22,492 nucleotides of DNA, taken from contig JBEIHC010000040.1 of assembly GCA_040381555.1 (NCBI GenBank), positions 1 through 22,492 of the forward strand, in the 5' to 3' direction. Below are positions 8,673 through 18,200 of the stretch, in pieces (the stretch's first letter is position 1; each line of letters starts with the position of its first letter). This DNA is from CANHCC01 sp040381555. GTDB taxonomy: Bacteria > Bacteroidota > Bacteroidia > J057 > RFSG01. Both the position numbers and the translations under genes were made by a program. The notes beneath the pieces were generated by a model. That model was given only the letters and a program-made list of their open reading frames with translations. It had not been told where the DNA came from and searched no databases.

Positions 8673-11000
8673 CTAAAATTTAAAGTTCCAAGTGGCTGCT
8701 GGGATAATGGGGAATAAAGAAACCTGGCGGGCTTCAAACCCTTCTATTTCTTGAGCTTCATTGCGTATTTCCTGAAAAAATACGATGTAAGGGTTTCTTC
8801 GATTATAGACATTGTAAATACTAAAAGTGATATCGGACTCACCCCATCTTGGATCAAATTTCCAGGTGAATCCTAAATCTCCCCTATGATAATCTGGCAT
8901 TCTTAAGGTGTTTCGTTTAGGGTAAACCGGCACAATGACCGGCTTCAAAGTTGCTTGGTCAAAGGCTACATATCGGCCTTCTGGCAGGGTAACGGCATTT
9001 CCGGTAGCATAAACAAATGTAGCGCTCAGCATCGCTCTATTGGAAATGTTCCAGGTAAAAACAGCCACTATATCATGACGGCGATCATGTCGGGCAGGAA
9101 ACCTTTCTCCAGAATTAATTTGCGGAAATTGCCTCCAGGTCCAGCTCAAAGTATAGCCCAGCCAACCTGTCCATTTGCCTTCGGTTTTTTGAAATAGAAA
9201 TTCATTCCCATAGCTCCATCCTTTACCAGAGACAAATTCATTTGCTAAATTAGGATTGAAAAATATCTGAGCCCCTTCTCTGTATTCCACCTGATTCTGC
9301 ATCCATTTGTGATACGCTTCGTAGGTAAAGGTTACTTTGTTTTTAAATAACAAACGGGCAAATCCTCCTGCAATCTGATCTCCCACTTGAGGCCTCAAGT
9401 TATTGGTGGCCGGAAACCATAAATCAGTTGGTAAGGAAATGGAAGAGTTTGATACCAAATGCAGATATTGAGCCATTCTCGAATAAGCTGCCTTAAAAGA
9501 GAGCTTCTCATTCACCTTGATTCTTGCAGAAAGTCGGGGTTCGGGGTAAATATATTGAGTGTCAGGTGTTACAAATCCGGAAAGTCGAAATCCATAATTT
9601 AAGCGCACCACTTGGCTGATGTCCCAATCATCTTGAGCATAAACCCCCCATTCATTTCCAAACATTTTATTTGCCGACCGAGTCTGAAACCCTCCATCAC
9701 GGGTGCTCCCTTCATAGGCTCCTGGCGTTAACTCATGGTAAGTGTAGAGTACCCCAGCTTTTACTGTGTGTTTGGGCGAGGGCAAGAAATCCAACTCTGC
9801 TTTATATCCATAATCTCGAATACCAGAAAATAACCGAATGCTGAACAGCTCTAGGCTGTTTTTGATGTCATATTTATAATCAGAAAAGGTTAAAGACTGG
9901 TTTAAAAATAACTTGGAGGAAAGTTGTTTGTTCCACCTCAAAGTTCCTGCCGCATTTCCCCACCCAAAACTGATATCTAGTAAAGAATCATCAAATCCAA
10001 AGACATCTCTGCCGAAGTAACCACTCAAAAAGATCTTGTCTTTAGGGGTGATTTCGTAAGTTGCTTTTAGATTCAAATCATAAAAATAGTAATCGGGAAT
10101 ACGATTCCACTCGGCATTGTTTTTATTCGCAGTATTCAGTTGACGCGTAAAGGCATCCAGGTAGGTTCTTCTTCCGGAAACAATCCAAGATCCTTTTTTC
10201 TTTTTGCCTATCGGGCCTTCCGCAGTTAATCGGGAAGCAATTAACCCTATGCCTCCGGAAACACTGAGTTTTTCTGTGGTGCCATCTTTCATCTGAATGT
10301 CCAAAACAGAAGATAGCCTGCCTCCATACCTAGAAGGGAATCCTCCTTTGTATAATTCTACCCCCTTTACCGCATCTGGATTGAAAACAGAGAAAAATCC
10401 AAATAAGTGAGAGGCATTATAAACTGGAGAACCATCTAACAGTACCAGGTTTTGATCTGCTCCTCCTCCCCGAACAAAAAATCCTGCATTTCCTTCTGAA
10501 TTGTTGCGAACTCCGGGCAATAACTGAAGCACTTTTATCGGATCGGCCTCGCCAAACATAACTGGAATCTGCTTGATTCTCGACATGGGCAGGGATATTA
10601 AACTCATTTGGGAGGATTGAACCATTTGTTTCCCAGCATCCTCGGTAATGATAATTTCTTCTAATTGAGTACTTTCTTCCTCTAAACGAAAATCAATGTT
10701 CAGATTCTTATCTAGATATATAATCGTATCGATCGGACGATAGCCAACATATCTTATTTGCAGGTAAATACTGTCTTTGGATTGGGTGATTGAATAAAAT
10801 CCAAAATCATTACTGCGAGTGCCTGTTTTCTTTCGAGGTAAGATTATCGTTGCCGAGGGCAATGCCTCTCCACTCGCTGCGTCTTTTATGTAGCCGGAAA
10901 GTGTAAAGTTTTGAGCCTCTATATCGTTGTTAATCAACAAGCAACATAATACAAACCCGATTAGAAAATAAAAGGTAAATTTAGACGAAGGGATATTCAT
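8673..11000 (-). CDS. TonB-dependent outer-membrane receptor with N-terminal carboxypeptidase-regulatory-like domain
   Basis: A complete 775-residue receptor. A signal peptide (about 1-30, ending IEAQ) is followed by a carboxypeptidase-D regulatory-like domain (about 32-115; LSGYIKDAASGEALPSATII), the usual extension of Bacteroidota receptors. The plug domain (about 140-240) contains FVRGGGADQNLVLLDGSPVY and VELYKGGFPSRYGGRLSSVL. The rest is a 22-strand-type barrel ending in the aromatic residue of WNFKF, as expected for BAM-dependent insertion. It would import a large or scarce substrate using TonB energy. The substrate is not evident: no sigma/anti-sigma pair, siderophore genes or polysaccharide enzymes adjoin it. 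First gene of an operon with the DUF4249 lipoprotein. Confidence 0.93.
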   Translation of the reverse strand: MNIPSSKFTFYFLIGFVLCCLLINNDIEAQNFTLSGYIKDAASGEALPSATIILPRKKTGTRSNDFGFYSITQSKDSIYLQIRYVGYRPIDTIIYLDKNLNIDFRLEEESTQLEEIIITEDAGKQMVQSSQMSLISLPMSRIKQIPVMFGEADPIKVLQLLPGVRNNSEGNAGFFVRGGGADQNLVLLDGSPVYNASHLFGFFSVFNPDAVKGVELYKGGFPSRYGGRLSSVLDIQMKDGTTEKLSVSGGIGLIASRLTAEGPIGKKKKGSWIVSGRRTYLDAFTRQLNTANKNNAEWNRIPDYYFYDLNLKATYEITPKDKIFLSGYFGRDVFGFDDSLLDISFGWGNAAGTLRWNKQLSSKLFLNQSLTFSDYKYDIKNSLELFSIRLFSGIRDYGYKAELDFLPSPKHTVKAGVLYTYHELTPGAYEGSTRDGGFQTRSANKMFGNEWGVYAQDDWDISQVVRLNYGFRLSGFVTPDTQYIYPEPRLSARIKVNEKLSFKAAYSRMAQYLHLVSNSSISLPTDLWFPATNNLRPQVGDQIAGGFARLLFKNKVTFTYEAYHKWMQNQVEYREGAQIFFNPNLANEFVSGKGWSYGNEFLFQKTEGKWTGWLGYTLSWTWRQFPQINSGERFPARHDRRHDIVAVFTWNISNRAMLSATFVYATGNAVTLPEGRYVAFDQATLKPVIVPVYPKRNTLRMPDYHRGDLGFTWKFDPRWGESDITFSIYNVYNRRNPYIVFFQEIRNEAQEIEGFEARQVSLFPIIPAATWNFKF

Positions 11001-11071
11001 AGACTTATTGCATACTCACAAATGAAATTTCAATTAAAATCGTTCACTTAAACAGGTATTACCGAAAGGTT

Positions 11072-11103
11072 CCAAAATATAATAACAAAGGTATGCGTTC
11101 AAA
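11072..11103 (-). promoter_or_regulatory. Candidate promoter of the TonB receptor operon
   Basis: On the minus strand, TTTG (11103-11100) and TATTTTGG (11079-11072) are separated by 20 bases. This resembles the Bacteroidota -33 TTTG / -7 TAnnTTTG arrangement with one or two mismatches in the -7 element. It would give a leader of about 65 bases. Confidence 0.35.
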
Positions 11104-11108
11104 TTTCC

Positions 11109-11116
11109 TAATTTTG
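11109..11116 (+). promoter_or_regulatory. Candidate -7 element of the AsmA-like gene
   Basis: TAATTTTG matches the Bacteroidota consensus TAnnTTTG exactly and lies 21 bases before the ATG at 11138. No convincing TTTG is seen at the -33 position. Confidence 0.4.
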
Positions 11117-11137
11117 AAATGATTTTGATATTCTAAC

Positions 11138-14100
11138 ATGAAAAAGATACTTCGTTTTGCTGCAATAGGATTATTTATTCTATTTGGTGCTTTATTTACG
11201 CTCCCATTGTTGTTCAAAGATCAAATTCGAGCAAAAGTGGATGACGAAGTAGCAAAACGAATCGATGCTCATATTTATTTTGGTGATTTTGGCTTGACCT
11301 TGTTTCGGAATTTCCCTAATCTGACCATTCAATTGGAAAATTTTGGGGTAGTGGGTAAGGGCGTTTTTGCGGGTGACACTTTGGCTAATGTGAACCAAAT
11401 GAATGTTGTGTTGGATATCATGAGTGTCATTAAAGGCGATAAAATTGAGGTTCGTAAATTTTTATTGGACCAACCCCGAATCAAGGCCATTATTTTGCCT
11501 GATGGGAAGGCCAATTGGGATATTTACCGCTCTGAAGGTATTCCCTCTGATACTGCAGAAGTCGATACTGCACCCTCTTCTTTCGCACTCGCTTTGAACG
11601 AATATGCGATTACAGATGCTTTTGTTATTTATGATGATCGCCAAGGAAAGATGTATGCGGCTGTACAAAACCTTACCCACTCCGGTTCAGGTGATTTTAT
11701 GGCAGATGATTTTATCCTGCGCACGCGCACTGAGGCCAAAGGAATTACCTACAAAATGGAGGGGAGTACTTATGCTAAAAACCTGAATTTGGATGCCAAA
11801 ATCGATATGGACATGAACATGGCTCAGAGCATGTATCGTTTTAGAGAAAACACAGTAAGTCTGAATGATTTGCACTTAGGATTTGATGGCTTTGTTCAAT
11901 TAGCTGGAGAGGATATCCGAATGGATATAAAATACAACACGCTGAAGACAGATTTTAAAAATATTCTATCGATTGTTCCTGGCATGTACACGGAGTCTTT
12001 CAATGACATCAAAACGGCAGGAACATTAGCGCTGGATGGCACTGCAACAGGTACTTATAATGATTCCAGACTCCCGGCTTTTACGCTTAATGTAAAAGTC
12101 GGCGAGGCATCTTTTAAATATCCCGATTTGCCCGAAGAGGTTCGCAATATCTCTATGGATTTAGGAATCGTCAATACTACAGGAAATGTAGATCAGACGC
12201 AAATTCAGTTGCGCCAATTTCATGCTGATTTCGGGAATAATCCATTGGATATGAAAGCATTGGTAAATGGCTTGACAAATTCTGATATAGATGCCTCTGT
12301 TACTACCCGTTTGAACCTCGAGGACCTGACGAAAATGTTTCCAATTGAAGGAATGGAATTGAAGGGTTTTTTTGATTTGAAGGGCACTGCCAAAGGGGTG
12401 TATTCAGATAAGTCCATGCCTGTTGTTCAGGCTCAAATGGCTTTACAAAACGCTTATGCTAAATCTGCAGAATTTCCTACAGCGCTTGAAAATATGAGCT
12501 TTGCAGCCTCTATGAACAGCGATGGCTCATTGCCTAATACCTCCTTAAGTGTCTCTCAATTTCATGCCGAATTAGATAAAGAGCCAATTGATATGAAGCT
12601 CGAGGTAACTCATTTCGAAGATCCCAATTTTGTGCTTGACTTGACTGGGAAATTAGATCTGGAAAAGTTGATGAAGATTTTCCCTCTGGAAGGAACTGAA
12701 TTAGCTGGGAAAATTAACATCGCATTGAATTCTAAAGGAAAACAATCGGATGTAGAAGCTGGCCGATATACCAGTGTGCCTACTTCCGGAAGTATGCAAA
12801 TCTCCAACTTAACTTATAAAAGTGTAGATCTGCCACAGGGTATTACCATTAAACAAGGTGATTTTACCTTCAATCCTCAAGAAATGCGCATTAATTCCTA
12901 TGAAGGTACAGCGGGAAAAAGTGTGATTTCGGTTAAAGGCGCATTTCAAAATTACTTGGCTTATGCCTTGCTGGAGAACGAACCTCTAACGGGTACAATG
13001 AGCCTAAATAGTCCGCGCTTTGATGTGAATGAATGGATGACGGAGGATGAGCCTTCCGCAAATGCTCCAGCAGAAGAAGTGCCCATGAGCCCAATAGAAA
13101 TACCTGCAGGAATTAATTTTACCTTGAATACCAGTATCAATGAGGTGCTGTATGATAACTTAGTGTTGAAGCAGGTGAATGGTTTGGTGATCGTGAAGAA
13201 TCAAGCAGTGCAAATGGAAAATGTCAAATTCAATTTGCTGGATGGTAATTTTGTGATGGGAGGAACTTATAACGCTGCTAACCTAGCGAAACCAGCTTTT
13301 AATTTCAATATGAAAATTATTGATCTAAGTATCCAAGAGGCATATAAAGCTTTTAATACCGTACAGATACTCGCGCCGGCTGCTAAGTTTGTAGAAGGGA
13401 AGTTTTCCACTGATATGAATATTTCTAGCTTACTCGGGATGGATATGATGCCTTTAATGGAAACTTTCACCGGATTAGGCGCGATGTTGGTATTGGAAGG
13501 CAAGGTTTCGGATATGCCGGTAACCAAAAAGATGGGCGAGGCTTCTAAATTGACCGGGAGTGGAAGCAGGGAAATTCAATTGAAAAACACGAAAATAACT
13601 TATCGAGTGGAAAATGGTCGGATTCATTTTGATCCTTTTGATGTGACTGCGGGTAATACTCTTTTGAATATTTCTGGAAGTAATGGCTTTGATCAATCAA
13701 TTCAGTATTTGATAAAATTAGATGCCCCTTCTGGTGCGGCAGGTCAGGCCGCGAATGCTGCTATTTCAAGTTTGACGGGAGGTCAAAAAGTGATTGGAGA
13801 GCGTTTGAAGGCTGAAATTCGAATGGGGGGTACCTTTCAAAATCCTAAAATTTTGGGTGTGAAGGGGGATGGAGAGGGAAGTGCTCAAAATCAGGCTCAG
13901 CAAGCGCTGCAGGATAAAGCCGGTGAATTGAAGGATAAAGCGACAGATGAAGCTGAGCGATTGAAGAAAGAAGCTGAAGACAAAGCCCGGAAAGAAGCTG
14001 AAAGGCTGAAGAAGGAAGCTGAAGACAAAGCCAGAATGGAAGCAGAGCGTTTGAAAAATGCCGCTACTGCAAAGGCTGGTCAGGAAGCTGATCGCTTAAA

Positions 14101-14263
14101 GAAAGAAGCAGAAGAGAAAGCTCGAAAGGAAGCAGAGCGTCTGAAAAAAGAAGCGGAGGAAAAAATCCGAAAAGAGGCTGAACGAAAAGCTCAGGAAGAG
14201 GCTCAAAAGAAGCTAAAAGAAGAATCCGACAAACTGAAAAATAAACTCAAATTCCCGAAATAA
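11138..14263 (+). CDS. AsmA-like family protein with TolA-like repeat tail
   Basis: A complete 1,041-residue envelope protein. One N-terminal membrane helix (about 5-26) anchors it in the inner membrane and the rest should be periplasmic. The N-terminal AsmA signature is clear (KVDDEVAKRIDAHIYFGDFG, LFRNFPNLTIQLENFGVVGKG). Repeated beta-rich segments follow, for example FPIEGMELKGFFDLKGTAKG and the related FPLEGTELAGKINIALNSKG. AsmA-like proteins form long hydrophobic grooves and are linked to lipid transport between membranes; the exact role of this one is inferred only. The last 105 residues (from about 939) are a highly charged helix of 15-residue repeats listed separately, which most AsmA proteins lack as far as I know. 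The gene is divergent from the receptor operon and the next gene starts directly after its stop. Confidence 0.85.
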   Translation: MKKILRFAAIGLFILFGALFTLPLLFKDQIRAKVDDEVAKRIDAHIYFGDFGLTLFRNFPNLTIQLENFGVVGKGVFAGDTLANVNQMNVVLDIMSVIKGDKIEVRKFLLDQPRIKAIILPDGKANWDIYRSEGIPSDTAEVDTAPSSFALALNEYAITDAFVIYDDRQGKMYAAVQNLTHSGSGDFMADDFILRTRTEAKGITYKMEGSTYAKNLNLDAKIDMDMNMAQSMYRFRENTVSLNDLHLGFDGFVQLAGEDIRMDIKYNTLKTDFKNILSIVPGMYTESFNDIKTAGTLALDGTATGTYNDSRLPAFTLNVKVGEASFKYPDLPEEVRNISMDLGIVNTTGNVDQTQIQLRQFHADFGNNPLDMKALVNGLTNSDIDASVTTRLNLEDLTKMFPIEGMELKGFFDLKGTAKGVYSDKSMPVVQAQMALQNAYAKSAEFPTALENMSFAASMNSDGSLPNTSLSVSQFHAELDKEPIDMKLEVTHFEDPNFVLDLTGKLDLEKLMKIFPLEGTELAGKINIALNSKGKQSDVEAGRYTSVPTSGSMQISNLTYKSVDLPQGITIKQGDFTFNPQEMRINSYEGTAGKSVISVKGAFQNYLAYALLENEPLTGTMSLNSPRFDVNEWMTEDEPSANAPAEEVPMSPIEIPAGINFTLNTSINEVLYDNLVLKQVNGLVIVKNQAVQMENVKFNLLDGNFVMGGTYNAANLAKPAFNFNMKIIDLSIQEAYKAFNTVQILAPAAKFVEGKFSTDMNISSLLGMDMMPLMETFTGLGAMLVLEGKVSDMPVTKKMGEASKLTGSGSREIQLKNTKITYRVENGRIHFDPFDVTAGNTLLNISGSNGFDQSIQYLIKLDAPSGAAGQAANAAISSLTGGQKVIGERLKAEIRMGGTFQNPKILGVKGDGEGSAQNQAQQALQDKAGELKDKATDEAERLKKEAEDKARKEAERLKKEAEDKARMEAERLKNAATAKAGQEADRLKKEAEEKARKEAERLKKEAEEKIRKEAERKAQEEAQKKLKEESDKLKNKLKFPK
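13952..14176 (+). repeat. Five tandem 45-bp repeats encoding a charged helix
   Basis: Five in-phase 45-bp units start at 13952, 13997, 14042, 14087 and 14132, with a degenerate continuation to about 14221. Each encodes a version of AERLKKEAEDKARKE. The middle unit (AERLKNAATAKAGQE) is the most diverged. The composition (Ala, Glu, Lys, Arg) resembles the long helix of TolA domain II. Confidence 0.9.
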
Positions 14264-14264
14264 T

Positions 14265-14945
14265 TTGGTCCCTATTGCTGCTCTTATTTCTCCAATTTCA
14301 AAAAACAGGTATGTTGTTTTATGGGTTGCTTGTGCATGGATTTTTTTGTTCGCAAAATCAGAACTTATTCAAGCTCAAGTTCCTAAGAACTCCTCAGGTT
14401 TCTGGTCTTATTCTACTGCTACCAGCCGGGCATATATTAACTTAGGTGGGATCGGAATGTTGAATTACTACCGTTTCGATAAACCTCGTTTTGGCCTAAA
14501 TATTGCCCCGCAGGTAGATTTTGGGTTTATGTTTTCTAAGAAAAATGGCGTGCAGATGGGTATTTCAGGATATCATGTAAGTCGATATCTCAGCAAGGAT
14601 TCCATTCAAGTCAACTCAGCCTTTTTTGAGTTTCCCGTATTGTTTAAATTCATCGTTCCCACCAAACAGTATTTGTATACTCCTTATGCCCTTGCCGGAT
14701 TTACCTTTTGTTATACGGATTTTAAAATGGATACCTCTGGGGTTCAAATTGAACAACAATTTATCAAACATGATACTTACCTTTCCGTATCATTGGGAGC
14801 TCAGGAGCGACTTCGTAGCAGGCTTTGGTGGTGGTATCAGGTTGGATTTCGACATTCGCTCGGTTCCTTGTTTTCAGCAACCTCCAGTGTGATCAACTAT
14901 CGCACGCATCTTCATGTTTCGGTCGGATTTTCCTATATTTTTTAA
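14265..14945 (+). CDS. Small outer-membrane beta-barrel protein (PorT-like), start uncertain
   Basis: A 226-residue protein if it starts at TTG 14265, one base after the AsmA-like stop codon. No ATG lies in frame until well inside the mature part, and a signal peptide (KNRYVVLWVACAWIFLFA, cleavage near IQAQ) needs a start at or near this TTG. The mature part alternates beta-strand-like segments (GLNIAPQVDFGFMFSKKNGV, LYTPYALAGFTFCY) and ends HVSVGFSYIF, an aromatic-terminated last strand. This fits the eight-stranded PorT/OmpW-like barrels common in Bacteroidota, but I cannot name the subfamily. Translation is probably coupled to the AsmA-like gene. A joint role in the outer membrane is possible. 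Confidence 0.65.
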   Translation: MVPIAALISPISKNRYVVLWVACAWIFLFAKSELIQAQVPKNSSGFWSYSTATSRAYINLGGIGMLNYYRFDKPRFGLNIAPQVDFGFMFSKKNGVQMGISGYHVSRYLSKDSIQVNSAFFEFPVLFKFIVPTKQYLYTPYALAGFTFCYTDFKMDTSGVQIEQQFIKHDTYLSVSLGAQERLRSRLWWWYQVGFRHSLGSLFSATSSVINYRTHLHVSVGFSYIF

Positions 14946-15275
14946 TGCCCATTTAATCATTTTTTCGGTTAAGATGTACCTTTCTTCCAGGTGATTTTTC
15001 TTTTGCTTCAATGCATGATCTTTTATTGAGTCAACTAGTTCATTATTCGAATTTTCCGATTTTTTGGGGGGATTCAAGTGTTAATATGGATTTCTTATCT
15101 CAATAATGGTTTTGAACAATACCCTATTTTTTTGTGAATAATTGAAATCTTCGGGACAATTAAACCTGATTTATTACCATTCAGCCAATTTCGCCTAAGA
15201 ACTCTTAATTATTATTTGGATTTTTGAAATGATATTCTGAAAAGGGACTTTCAGAAATCTCTGTTGTAAAAACTT
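14946..15275. other. Intergenic region before the adhesin gene
   Basis: These 330 AT-rich bases contain no credible gene. No rho-independent terminator is evident after 14945. The only structure I support is the inverted repeat at 15235-15256. Confidence 0.6.
15235..15256 (+). promoter_or_regulatory. Inverted repeat before the adhesin start
   Basis: TTCTGAAA (15235-15242) and TTTCAGAA (15249-15256) form a perfect 8-bp inverted repeat with a 6-base spacer, ending 19 bases before the ATG. It could be an operator or a leader hairpin near the ribosome binding site. Confidence 0.35.
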
Positions 15276-18200
15276 ATGAAAAAAATAACTTCATTTTTGC
15301 TTCTGTTCTTAGCTCTTTGGATTGCCAATAATTCAAACCTAAAAGCACAAGCTGTTGTAAATACCTCAGTATTTTGGACTACTGGGTGGTGTACCATTTG
15401 TAATAATATCAATAGCGGTCAATATGCCTGTGCACAGGGTAGTGGTAGCCCCATGTGGAATAACGGTCAAAGAACCTTTACCGATCCGGTACCTGCTGGT
15501 AATCAAGTAACTCAGGTATGCGCTACTGTAAATTATGTTTGCTGTGGTCTAACCAGTATGACAGTTGTGTTGAATGGGGTTACTGTGGGTACTTTTAATG
15601 TGCCAACCGGCTGTAATTGTAGCTGTGGTAATTGTTACACTGGCACTGTATGTATTACCAATCCTCCGGTTTATAATTATGGAGGTAATAATACCATTCA
15701 AGTAGTTAATAATGGAGGGAATACCTGTGTAAATAGTGTACAATTAGCCATAACCTACCAACAAGCTTGTAATAATGCCATAACCAATAATAATATTTCC
15801 TCAAGCCAAACTCTTTGTTCCAACAATTTGGCAGCTATGCTTAGTGGATCTTTGCCTGGTGGTGGAAATGGTACTTACGCCTATCAGTGGTTGTCCAGTA
15901 CCAACAACTCAACTTGGTCAAATGTTACCAATGCTACTTCCCAAAATTATACTCCTCCCACTCCTACCTCTACGGTTTATTTCCGCAGAAGGGTTTTTTC
16001 TCAGCCCGGATGTATAGATACCTCTGCATTTATTGGTTTGTATATTCAAAATCCGATTGGCACGAATACCATAGGAGCTAATCAAACCATTTGTAATGCA
16101 GGAGTTCCTGCCCAATTCACAGGTACCACTCCAACAGGTGGAAATGGCAATTTTCAATATTCATGGGAAAGTAGTTCTAATGCGATTACTTGGAATCCAA
16201 TTACAGGCTCCAATACCCTGAATTATCAAAGTGGAGCGATAACTTCCACCACCTATTTTAGACGAATTATTACTGCAGGGGTATGCGCAGCTAGTACGAG
16301 CAATTCCATAGAAATATCCCTCTATCCTAGTATCTCTAATAATACTGTTGGCAACAATCAAAGCATTTGTTCGGGCTCTCAACCGAGCAATATGACTGGA
16401 ACTATACCGATTGGCGGTTCTGGAAATTATACCTATCTCTGGCAAAGTAGTCCTGATAATTTGAACTGGACCAATGTAACCGGAGGTGCAACCCCGAATT
16501 ATCAGCCTCCTGTACTTACCGTGAACATGTACTTCCGAAGAGTTGTACAATCTTTGCCATGTGCAGATACGAGTGCTGTTGTAACAATCCGAGTGGATCA
16601 GCCAATCGGTAATAACTTGATTATAAGTGATCAGACTATTTGTGCAGGGGTAATTCCTGCTCAATTGTCCGGTTCTGTTGCTACTGGTGGAGCCGGAGCT
16701 CCTAATTATACTTGGGAGTCGAGCAACAACGCCATAACCTGGGCTCCAGCTGGTGGATCTGGGCAGAATTTTACTCCTCCCATACCTGGCGGTACCATTT
16801 ATTATAGAAGGATCATTTCAGACGGCACTTGTCCTTCTTCAACTTCTAATACTGTCACCTTAGTGGTAGATCAAAATATTAGTAATAATCTAATAGGTAC
16901 AGACCAAACAATCTGTGAAGGTTCTATTCCCAATGCTTTAACAGGAATCGTTCCTAATGGAGGAAACGGGGCCTTTACTTATATGTGGGAGTCTAGTCCA
17001 GATAATAATATATGGATTCCAATTGGGAGTTCTAATACCGTAGGGTATGCTCCGGGGGCACAAATGTTGACCTCTTACTTTAGAAGGGTCGTGAATTCTG
17101 GAACTTGTATTCCTAATACCACCAGTTCAGTCGTTATTGTTGTGGAAGGTGCCATAAACAACAATATCATTACAGCAAACCAAACCATCTGTAATGGAAA
17201 TACTCCTGCTCAATTTAACGGAACCACCCCAACGGGTGGAAGTGGCAATTATGCTTACTCTTGGGAATCTAGTTCGGATAATTTAAACTGGGTGGTAATC
17301 CCTACCGGAAATACGGTCAATTTTACAGATGGAGCTTTAATTGCCAACACTTATTATAGGAGATTGGTTAGCTCTGGGGTTTGTGCCCCTTCCACTTCAG
17401 CAGAAGTAAATGTGTTGGTCAATCCTGTTCCTACAGTTGCGGTCAATAATGCGGCTGTTTGTTTTGGTCAAACAACTATTCTTTCTGGTGCAGGTAGTAT
17501 CCCAGGTGGTTCTTATTCTTGGTCCACTGGAGAAAATACGCAGAATATTAGTGTGACTCCGACAGTAACCTCAACCTACACTGTTACTTATACACTGAAC
17601 AATTGTGCTTCAGCACCTGCCGATGGAGTTGTCACTGTCAATGTGCCAGCAGTGCCAAATGTACTCGCTTCGGGTCCTTTGGATCTTTGCCCAAATGGTT
17701 CGGTAAATTTGACTTCTGACCCTGGAGTTCAATATGAGTGGTCACATGATAATACCCTAAATGTTCAAACCGTTTCCATTAGTAATACAGGAAGTTATAC
17801 GGTTACTGTTACAGATGTAAATGGATGTATCGCAACCTCCCTTCCAATTGTAGTTACTGTTCATTCAGATCCTGTGGTCAGTGCAACAGGAACAGATGTA
17901 CGCTGTTTTGGTGGAAATGATGGAATGGGCTTCGCCAGTGCTGTGAGCGGTACGCTTCCTTATAATTATTCCTGGAATACTCTTCCTCCTCAACTCAATC
18001 AAATGGCTAATGGTTTAACAGCTGGTACTTACATTGTTACCGTAACAGATCAATATGGATGTAGAGATAATGCCACAATTATTATTACTCAGCCTGCTCA
18101 ATTGATTGTATTGCCTTTAATGAACGAAACCGTCAGTTGCTATGGTGGTACAGACGGTTCGGCAACCGCTTTAGGAAACGGGGGTGTTGCTCCCTATACT

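Noticed and set aside
14874..15077. 67-codon minus-strand frame overlapping the end of the beta-barrel gene
   Set aside because: Hydrophilic and superficially protein-like, but it runs antisense into the end of a real gene, has no recognisable domain and no evident promoter.
16161..16664. 167-codon minus-strand frame inside the adhesin gene
   Set aside because: A shadow of the repeat modules: it is antisense to a continuous 1,434-codon gene and its composition reflects the reverse of Asn/Thr-rich codons.
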